Of a DNA stretch of 18,238 bases, positions 13,708 to 18,238 are shown one piece after another. Source of the stretch: UBA5177 sp002413265 (GTDB taxonomy: Bacteria; Chloroflexota; UBA5177). Positions within the stretch are counted from its first letter, which is position 1; each line of letters begins with the position of its first letter. Made by a program: the position numbers and the translations under genes. Under the pieces are notes generated by a model, which was not told the DNA's origin, searched no databases, and saw only the letters and a list, made by a program, of their open reading frames with translations. Location: assembly GCA_036752825.1 (NCBI GenBank), contig DAIORV010000040.1, positions 1 through 18,238 on the forward strand, in the 5' to 3' direction.

Positions 13708-14490
13708 GTGGATTTGAGGAGGACGCGGCTGCTTCCAGACACCCATGCTCACCTGGGCGATGAAGCTTTTGCCGGGGATCGGGACGACGTGATTCGGCGA
13801 GCATCTCGAGTAGGAGTGAGACGAGTGCTAGCAGTCGGGTCCGACCTTGAGAGCAGTCGAGCCGCCGTAGCATGCGCATCTCGTTACGACGATGTGTACG
13901 CCGCCGTAGGCCTTCATCCGCACGAGGCCGGTCGGTTTCCGGATGAGGCGGCGGAGATCGAGGCGCTGCTCGATCAACCAAAAGTTGTAGCCGTCGGCGA
14001 GATCGGCATCGATCGAGGTCGCGAGAACTGGAGCGTCGACGTGCAAACCCTCGCGTTCCATGAGCAGCTAGCCTGGGCGCAGGCGCGGAATCTGCCCGTT
14101 AGCATCCACAACCGTAACGCGGATGCGGACGTATTGAGTGCGCTCGAAAATTTCTCGGTCGTCGCGGTACTTCATTGCTTCAGCTCGTCCGCGGCGTTCG
14201 CAACACAGGCTTTGGAGGCGGGTTGCATGCTGTCTTTCGCGGGCAACCTGACCTTTCCCAAAGCCAATTCCCTGCGTGAAGTCGCGCGCTCCGTCCCTGC
14301 TGAGTGCCTTCTCATCGAATCTGATGCTCCCGTGCTGGCTCCTCAGCCCTGGAGAGGGCAGCGCAATGAGCCGGCGAGGGTGCCGGCGGTATGCGAGACC
14401 TTGGCAGAGGTCCGAGCCTTGGATGTGGAGACCGTGGCGAACGACGTGTGGAAGACAGCCGAGCGTGTCTTTCGATGGGGGGCGGCGTGA
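13708..14490 (+). CDS. tatD: TatD-family metal-dependent DNase
   Basis: TatD proteins are cytosolic TIM-barrel hydrolases with two metals, acting as 3'-5' exonucleases on DNA and RNA. The sequence shows DTHAHLGD (metal-binding His13 and His15), GLHPHEAG, VAVGEIGIDRGRENWSVDVQ (metal-bridging Glu), the IHNRNA strand, LHCFSSS and IESDAPVLAPQPWRGQRNEP, all in order. At 260 residues it is normal. The Y-Y-x-R usually after GEIGxD is replaced by R-G-R-E. The start is unclear: the GTG at 13708 has a poor ribosome site, while a perfect AGGAGG (13717-13722) stands six bases before a CTG at 13729 in the same frame, which would give the common beginning MLPDTHAHL. The stop overlaps the next gene's GTG. 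Confidence 0.93.
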   Translation: MDLRRTRLLPDTHAHLGDEAFAGDRDDVIRRASRVGVRRVLAVGSDLESSRAAVACASRYDDVYAAVGLHPHEAGRFPDEAAEIEALLDQPKVVAVGEIGIDRGRENWSVDVQTLAFHEQLAWAQARNLPVSIHNRNADADVLSALENFSVVAVLHCFSSSAAFATQALEAGCMLSFAGNLTFPKANSLREVARSVPAECLLIESDAPVLAPQPWRGQRNEPARVPAVCETLAEVRALDVETVANDVWKTAERVFRWGAA

Positions 14491-15446
14491 GCAAGCTTGC
14501 GTCCGTGTACGGCCCGGTTACCGACGACCTGCCTCGGGTCGCCGATCGGCTACTCGAGCTCGCGTCAGAGCACGACAGGCTTCTGGGCGAGACGCTCGAG
14601 CACGTGTTCCAGTCTGGAGGGAAGCTGATACGCCCGGCATTGGTGCTGCTGTCGGGCAGGCTGGGGAGCTATCCAATCGACGAGCTCGTCACGCTGGCAG
14701 CGTCGCTGGAAGTGGTTCACACGGCAACCCTGGTGCACGACGACACGATCGACGGAGCGCTCACACGGCGGGGCGTCCCGACGGTGAGCGCCGTTTGGGA
14801 CGGTAAAGTTGCGATTCTGGTCGGAGACTTCCTGCTCGCTCTCTCCGCGCAGCTGGCTTCACTGCTTGACAGTGTCCGGATCATGCGGCTCCTCAGTGAG
14901 ACCGTTATGGCAATGAGTAGCGGCGAGCTCCGGCAGTACGCGGCGTCCAGCTCTCATGCGGTTGACGAGGCGGACTATTTTCAGAGGATCGCAGGCAAGA
15001 CTGCCAGCCTTTTCGCGATGTGCTGCGAGGGGGCTGCCATCATCAGCGGGCAATCCGAGGAAGAGATTGCGGCGCTACGTGCATACGGTTCCAATCTGGG
15101 TCTCGCGTTCCAGATCTCCGACGACGTTTTGGACTTTCGCGGAGACGAGAAGACGCTGGGAAAGCCCGCGGGCAACGACCTCCTGCAGGGCACCATCACC
15201 TTGCCGGTCATCTTGCTCGCTTCCCGGCTGCCGGCTGGCTCATCTCTAGGGAGAGACATTGCCGAGGGTCGCAACGTCAAAGCGGTGGTAGAGGCAGTGC
15301 GGGGTTCGGATGTCCTGGACGTGTCGATAGAGCGCGCCGGCGGCTACGCTTCGCGAGCTCGTGAGGCGTTGCGCGGCTTCGGCGATAGCGAAGCTAAGGA
15401 GACTTTAGTGGCTTTGACGGAGCAGGTAACCGAGCGCAGAGCGTAA
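14487..15446 (+). CDS. Long-chain polyprenyl diphosphate synthase (IspB/HepT-like)
   Basis: An all-trans prenyl diphosphate synthase with both classical Asp-rich motifs. The 319-residue protein has GGKLIRPALVLLSGRLG, VHTATLVHDDTIDGALTRRGVPTV with DDTID at 85-89, GELRQY, IAGKTASLF, and FQISDDVLDFRGDEKTLGKPAGNDLLQGTITLP with DDVLD at 212-216. These fit synthases that make C30-C50 chains for menaquinone or ubiquinone side chains. The frame opens as far as 14391, but the GTG at 14487 shares bases with the tatD TGA stop (GTGA overlap) and has GGGGGG just upstream. It is thus translationally coupled to tatD. It is a different class from the synthase at 10438-11487. The exact chain length cannot be read with certainty. 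Confidence 0.93.
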   Translation: MSKLASVYGPVTDDLPRVADRLLELASEHDRLLGETLEHVFQSGGKLIRPALVLLSGRLGSYPIDELVTLAASLEVVHTATLVHDDTIDGALTRRGVPTVSAVWDGKVAILVGDFLLALSAQLASLLDSVRIMRLLSETVMAMSSGELRQYAASSSHAVDEADYFQRIAGKTASLFAMCCEGAAIISGQSEEEIAALRAYGSNLGLAFQISDDVLDFRGDEKTLGKPAGNDLLQGTITLPVILLASRLPAGSSLGRDIAEGRNVKAVVEAVRGSDVLDVSIERAGGYASRAREALRGFGDSEAKETLVALTEQVTERRA

Positions 15447-15463
15447 ACGTGCAGTTACGTTTT
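15445..15463 (+). terminator. Weak terminator-like hairpin after the second prenyl synthase
   Basis: AAACGT and ACGTTT flank a 6-base loop right at the stop codon, with one further T after the stem. It is only six pairs and AT-rich, so termination would be inefficient. It marks the end of the hemC-to-prenyl-synthase unit. Confidence 0.3.
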
Positions 15464-15504
15464 CCGCCCCTCATTCGTCATGCCCGTTAAGGGTGAAACG
15501 CGTG

Positions 15505-15546
15505 TTGACATTGCGCACTGTGATAATGTGAAAGCACAGTTCTGTG
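15505..15546 (+). promoter_or_regulatory. Promoter/operator candidate before the peptide transporter
   Basis: The 134-base gap before the transporter holds a perfect TTGACA (15505-15510) and GATAAT (15522-15527), but only 11 bases apart, so they cannot be one ordinary promoter. Overlapping this are nested inverted repeats: ACTGTG (15517-15522) with CACAGT (15535-15540), TGTG-AAAG-CACA (15527-15538), and CACAG-TT-CTGTG (15535-15546). Such stacked dyads suggest a binding site for a dimeric regulator. The sequence TGTGA recalls CRP/FNR sites but lacks their spacing. Confidence 0.45.
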
Positions 15547-15580
15547 GCCGAGAACTTGCTTTAGAGGGTGCGGAGATCCT

Positions 15581-16576
15581 ATGAGCACGTACATAGTTCG
15601 GCGTTTGATTCAGGCACTGTTTATCCTGTTCGGTCTGTCGATCGTGTTTTTCGTGATCGTACACTTGACGCCCGGCGGCCCTTGTGCTGCCGAGGGGGCA
15701 GGAGTCAAAGGGGCCGCTGGCATACACGCTTGCCAGACTCGCCTGGGACTTGACAAGCCGCTGGTTGTCCAGTACTTCAATCAGATGGGCGTGTACCTTC
15801 ACGGAGATCTCGGGACGACTATCTATGGAGATTCGGTCGTATCCGTCGTCAAGCTAAAACTGCCCGCCACGCTGCTTCTCATGGGCAGCTCATACATTTT
15901 GCAGCAGTGCATCGCGTTGCCGCTGGGGGTGATGGCTGCACTCAAGCAGTATTCGGTGTTTGACCAGGTCTTCACGTTTTTTACCTACGTGGGGCTGGCA
16001 ATGCCCACCTTCTGGCTCGGCCTGATCCTGATCTTCCTCTTCGCGGTGCATTTCAACTGGTTACCTGCCGGGCGAGTCGAGGATGTATCTCTGCCGGTTT
16101 TCTGGAGCCACGACTGGTTTGTTCTGCTGCGCCACAATCCTGGATTGGTCCTTGGTGACCTTGCGCGTCATCTGGTGATGCCGATGTTCGTGCTCATGAT
16201 TACAGGCATCGCGGGGGACAGCAGATTCATGCGTGGCTCGATGCTCGAGGTGATCCGTCAGGACTACATACGGACGGCCCGGGCCAAGGGCCTATCTCCT
16301 CGAGTCGTTATCTTCAAACACGCCTTCAGAAATGCGCTGCTCCCGATCATCACCAACATCGGTCTATACCTTCCCGCGCTGATTGGTGGCGCAGTCATCA
16401 CAGAGACAATCTTTTCGTGGGGTGGACTCGGATACGTCTACTTCACTTCGATCACCGAGCAGGACTATCCGCTCATCCAGGCAATATCTATGATCGGCGC
16501 GCTGGCGGTACTTCTTGCCAACCTGCTCACCGACCTGGCCTACGCGTGGGTAGACCCGCGCATCCGCTATGACTGA
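15581..16576 (+). CDS. ABC transporter permease, dipeptide/oligopeptide type (DppB/OppB-like)
   Basis: First membrane subunit of a peptide-type ABC importer. It begins MSTYIVRRLIQALFILFGLSIVFFVIVHLTPG, the hallmark N-terminus of the DppB/OppB family with the first membrane helix. An external loop with three Cys/Gly-rich turns (GGPCAAEGAG, HACQTRLGLDKPLVVQY) follows, then five more membrane helices. The EAA coupling loop reads DYIRTARAKGLSPRVVIFKHAFRNALLPIIT, which contacts the ATPase. GGAVITETIFSWGGLGYV is another family signature. At 331 residues it is typical. The ATG at 15581 has GGAG five bases upstream. The second permease starts 23 bases after its stop. The family also carries nickel, sugars and other solutes, so the peptide specificity is an inference; no binding-protein gene is seen upstream. 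Confidence 0.95.
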   Translation: MSTYIVRRLIQALFILFGLSIVFFVIVHLTPGGPCAAEGAGVKGAAGIHACQTRLGLDKPLVVQYFNQMGVYLHGDLGTTIYGDSVVSVVKLKLPATLLLMGSSYILQQCIALPLGVMAALKQYSVFDQVFTFFTYVGLAMPTFWLGLILIFLFAVHFNWLPAGRVEDVSLPVFWSHDWFVLLRHNPGLVLGDLARHLVMPMFVLMITGIAGDSRFMRGSMLEVIRQDYIRTARAKGLSPRVVIFKHAFRNALLPIITNIGLYLPALIGGAVITETIFSWGGLGYVYFTSITEQDYPLIQAISMIGALAVLLANLLTDLAYAWVDPRIRYD

Positions 16577-16599
16577 GTCTGTCGAAAGGGTATACGGAC

Positions 16600-17589
16600 G
16601 TGATTGATCCGCAGCAAGAGCAACTGGCGATCCTTTCCGACCGGGCGGTCACGCCCATAGCCGGACCGTCCCTGATCGCGCTCCAACAGTTGAAGGACTC
16701 CGAAGTCCCGATCGTCCAGCTGGGACAATTTTCGCTAATCATGCGCCGATTCCGGAAGCACAAGCTGGCAATGTTGGGAGCGGTTGTCATTGGTCTGCTC
16801 GTCCTCATGGCGATACTGGCCCCTGTGATAAGTCCCGAGAACTTCATCAACTGGAATTATCTGGCGCTCAATCTCCAGCCCCGGTGGACGTTCCCATGGA
16901 GCCACGACTGGCGGTACGTCATGGGCACGGATGCGCAGGGCCATTCACTGCTGATGTGGGTTGCGTACGGAGCGAGGGTGTCACTCGCAGTCGGCTTGAT
17001 TTCAGCCACGCTCACGATGATCATCGCCATCGTGGTCGGGGGCACCGCCGGCTACTTCGGAGGCTGGCTGGACGCGGTGATGATGCGGATCACGGATGTA
17101 TTCCTGACGCTCCCGTTTTTGCCGCTCCTCATCATGCTCAGCTTTTACGTGGGGCACGGGAGCATGTGGTTCATCATCATCATCTTTGGAGTGCTGAGCT
17201 GGCCAGGAGCCGCTCGTCTCGTTCGCGGGTATTATTTGACGTTTCGAGAACAGGAATTTACGCAAGCGGCTCGTGCCGTCGGCGTCTCAGACTCGCGCAT
17301 CATCTTTCGACACATTCTTCCGAATGCCCTTAGTCCGGTTATCGTCGCCACCACGCTGGCTGTGGCGGGCTTCATCATCGCCGAGGCCGCCATCGACTTC
17401 CTCGGCGTCGGAATCCGACAGCCCACGGTGAGCTGGGGCCTCGCTCTGGCGAACTCGCAGGACTATTTCGGAACCGGCAATTGGTGGTGGGCGCTCTTCC
17501 CAGGAATATTTCTTCTTCTCACGACGTTGTCCATCAACTTTTTGGGCGATGGCCTGCGAGATGCACTCGACGTCCGGTCTCGAGGTTGA
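16600..17589 (+). CDS. ABC transporter permease, dipeptide/oligopeptide type (DppC/OppC-like)
   Basis: Second membrane subunit, partner of the preceding permease. About 50 cytosolic residues precede the first helix (RRFRKHKLAMLGAVVIGLLVLMAILAPVISP), as in OppC-like proteins. Then come WRYVMGTDAQGHSLLMWVAYGARVSL (the family's G-T-D-x-x-G-R-D-like signature, here with G-H-S), the remaining helices, and the coupling loop EFTQAARAVGVSDSRIIFRHILPNALSPVIV. It ends EAAIDFLGVGIRQPTVSWG ... INFLGDGLRDALDVRSRG, a standard C-terminus. The start is a GTG at 16600 with AAAGGG nine bases upstream. Length of 329 residues is slightly long because of the N-terminal extension. It is followed after about 95 bases by the ATPase gene, with a stable hairpin in between. 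Confidence 0.95.
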   Translation: MIDPQQEQLAILSDRAVTPIAGPSLIALQQLKDSEVPIVQLGQFSLIMRRFRKHKLAMLGAVVIGLLVLMAILAPVISPENFINWNYLALNLQPRWTFPWSHDWRYVMGTDAQGHSLLMWVAYGARVSLAVGLISATLTMIIAIVVGGTAGYFGGWLDAVMMRITDVFLTLPFLPLLIMLSFYVGHGSMWFIIIIFGVLSWPGAARLVRGYYLTFREQEFTQAARAVGVSDSRIIFRHILPNALSPVIVATTLAVAGFIIAEAAIDFLGVGIRQPTVSWGLALANSQDYFGTGNWWWALFPGIFLLLTTLSINFLGDGLRDALDVRSRG

Positions 17590-17638
17590 TAGGGCCAGCT
17601 CGAATCCGACCGAGAGACTCATCACGGACCTAGGAGCA

Positions 17639-17658
17639 AACCCGGCTTCGGCCGGGTT
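17639..17658 (+). other. Stable UUCG hairpin between permease and ATPase genes
   Basis: An 8-bp perfect stem (AACCCGGC / GCCGGGTT) closed by the exceptionally stable C(UUCG)G tetraloop. On the plus strand no U-run follows, so it is not a full terminator. It lies 50 bases after the permease stop and 27 bases before the ATPase start. It could protect the permease mRNA from 3' decay or lower ATPase expression relative to the permeases. Confidence 0.6.
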
Positions 17659-17684
17659 CGCTAACGTATGGGAGGAGAAGCGGC

Positions 17685-18238
17685 GTGACTAGCGGAGGGA
17701 CGGACTCCATTACAGAACGCCGGCCAGACGGCCAGGCCGCGGTCGATGGAAACATTCTCGACGTCGTCAACCTGTCGGTCCATTTCCGAACCATGGATGG
17801 AATCGTTAAGGCGGTCGATGGAGTCAGCTTTAGCGTCGCTCCTGGTGCAAGCGTCGGAATCGTGGGCGAGTCGGGATCCGGGAAGAGTGTCACCTCGCTC
17901 TCGATCATGCGTCTCATCGATGCTCCCGGCTGGATTGCCGGCGGTCACATTCTGCTGCGAGGTCAGGACATGGTGACCTTTTCAGATAAGCAGATGCAGA
18001 GAATTCGTGGCGACGACATCTCCATGGTGTTCCAGGAACCCATGACAGCTCTCAACCCCGTCTACACTGTGGGCGACCAGGTGGCGGAGGTACTCCGGGT
18101 TCACCGCGACATGAGCCGCAGGGAGTCGATGGCGCGCGCCGTCGAGCTCTTCAAAATGGTCGGCATTCCTGCCCCCGAGCGCCGAGTTCGGGACTACCCA
18201 CATAATCTCAGTGGCGGGATGAGGCAGCGAGTCATGAT
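17685..18238 (+). CDS. Peptide ABC transporter ATP-binding protein (DppD/OppD-like), cut by window edge
   Basis: ATPase of the same importer; the first 184 residues are visible and the frame is open at the edge. A GTG at 17685 is preceded by GGAGGAG seven bases upstream. After about 20 polar residues it reads ILDVVNLSVHFRTMDGIVKAVDGVSFSV, then Walker A GESGSGKS (61-68), the Q-loop with Gln117 in MVFQEPMTALNP, and the ABC signature LSGGMRQRVM (175-184). The GDDISMVFQEP and YPHNLSGGMRQR forms are those of DppD/OppD. Walker B, the H-loop and the C-terminal oligopeptide domain lie beyond the window. A second ATPase (DppF) and a solute-binding protein may follow there. Confidence 0.96.
   Translation, partial: MTSGGTDSITERRPDGQAAVDGNILDVVNLSVHFRTMDGIVKAVDGVSFSVAPGASVGIVGESGSGKSVTSLSIMRLIDAPGWIAGGHILLRGQDMVTFSDKQMQRIRGDDISMVFQEPMTALNPVYTVGDQVAEVLRVHRDMSRRESMARAVELFKMVGIPAPERRVRDYPHNLSGGMRQRVM

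Noticed and set aside
14391..14486. 32-residue upstream extension of the second prenyl synthase frame
   Set aside because: It lies wholly inside tatD, while the GTGA overlap with a poly-G ribosome site gives a standard start.
15505..15527. TTGACA and GATAAT as a normal sigma-70 promoter
   Set aside because: The spacer is 11 bases, far from the required 16-18, so the two cannot form one promoter.
1..18238. CRISPR arrays, insertion sequences, attachment sites, toxin-antitoxin or defence genes
   Set aside because: No regularly spaced repeats, transposase or integrase motifs, or direct repeats flanking the tRNA were seen anywhere in the window.

Overview
The window comes from a GC-rich bacterial chromosome. 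It is almost fully coding, has no gene-free stretch longer than about 300 bases, and carries mostly housekeeping genes with no sign of recent mobile DNA. The family mix hints at a deep-branching terrestrial lineage related to Chloroflexota or Candidatus Dormibacterota: an MshA-like glycosyltransferase, a YegS-type lipid kinase, an FtsH/TilS pair, a GGPP-type synthase with a DDxxG-IWG second motif, many GTG/TTG starts and possible leaderless starts. This placement is an inference; no rRNA or other decisive marker is present.

Layout. Bases 1-1888 (minus strand): the N-terminal part of a GT4 glycosyltransferase running off the left edge, a lipoprotein that overlaps it by 8 bases, a terminator-like hairpin, and a diacylglycerol-kinase-family lipid kinase. 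Bases 1913-2997 (plus): a tight three-gene unit of a four-cysteine zinc-ribbon protein, a small helical protein and a stand-alone TrkA/RCK NAD-binding domain. Bases 3176-6609 (minus): tilS then ftsH, with hairpins after each. Bases 6664-8087: a 58-residue Cys/His protein, a second lipoprotein (minus), a cytosolic hypothetical protein and tRNA-Arg(GCG). Bases 8091-10480: a stand-alone 5'-3' exonuclease (minus), divergent from a two-domain sulfurtransferase and an overlapping NodB deacetylase. Bases 10438-11487 (minus): a GGPP-type prenyl synthase whose 3' end overlaps the deacetylase gene. Bases 11540-15446 (plus): hemC, a HIT protein, rsmI, tatD and a second polyprenyl synthase, closely packed. 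Bases 15581-18238 (plus): two dipeptide/oligopeptide ABC permeases and the first part of the ATPase, cut by the right edge.

How the genes relate. TilS, RsmI and the tRNA serve translation, and FtsH serves membrane protein quality control. The two prenyl synthases probably supply different isoprenoids (a C20 unit, and a long chain for quinone or undecaprenyl-type carriers). HemC belongs to tetrapyrrole synthesis. The DppB/DppC/DppD-like genes form a peptide importer; no solute-binding protein lies upstream in the window. The least understood parts are the zinc-ribbon/helical/RCK unit, the 58-residue Cys/His protein, the 166-residue hypothetical protein and the two lipoproteins. I did not find a convincing new defence, mobile or biosynthetic system.
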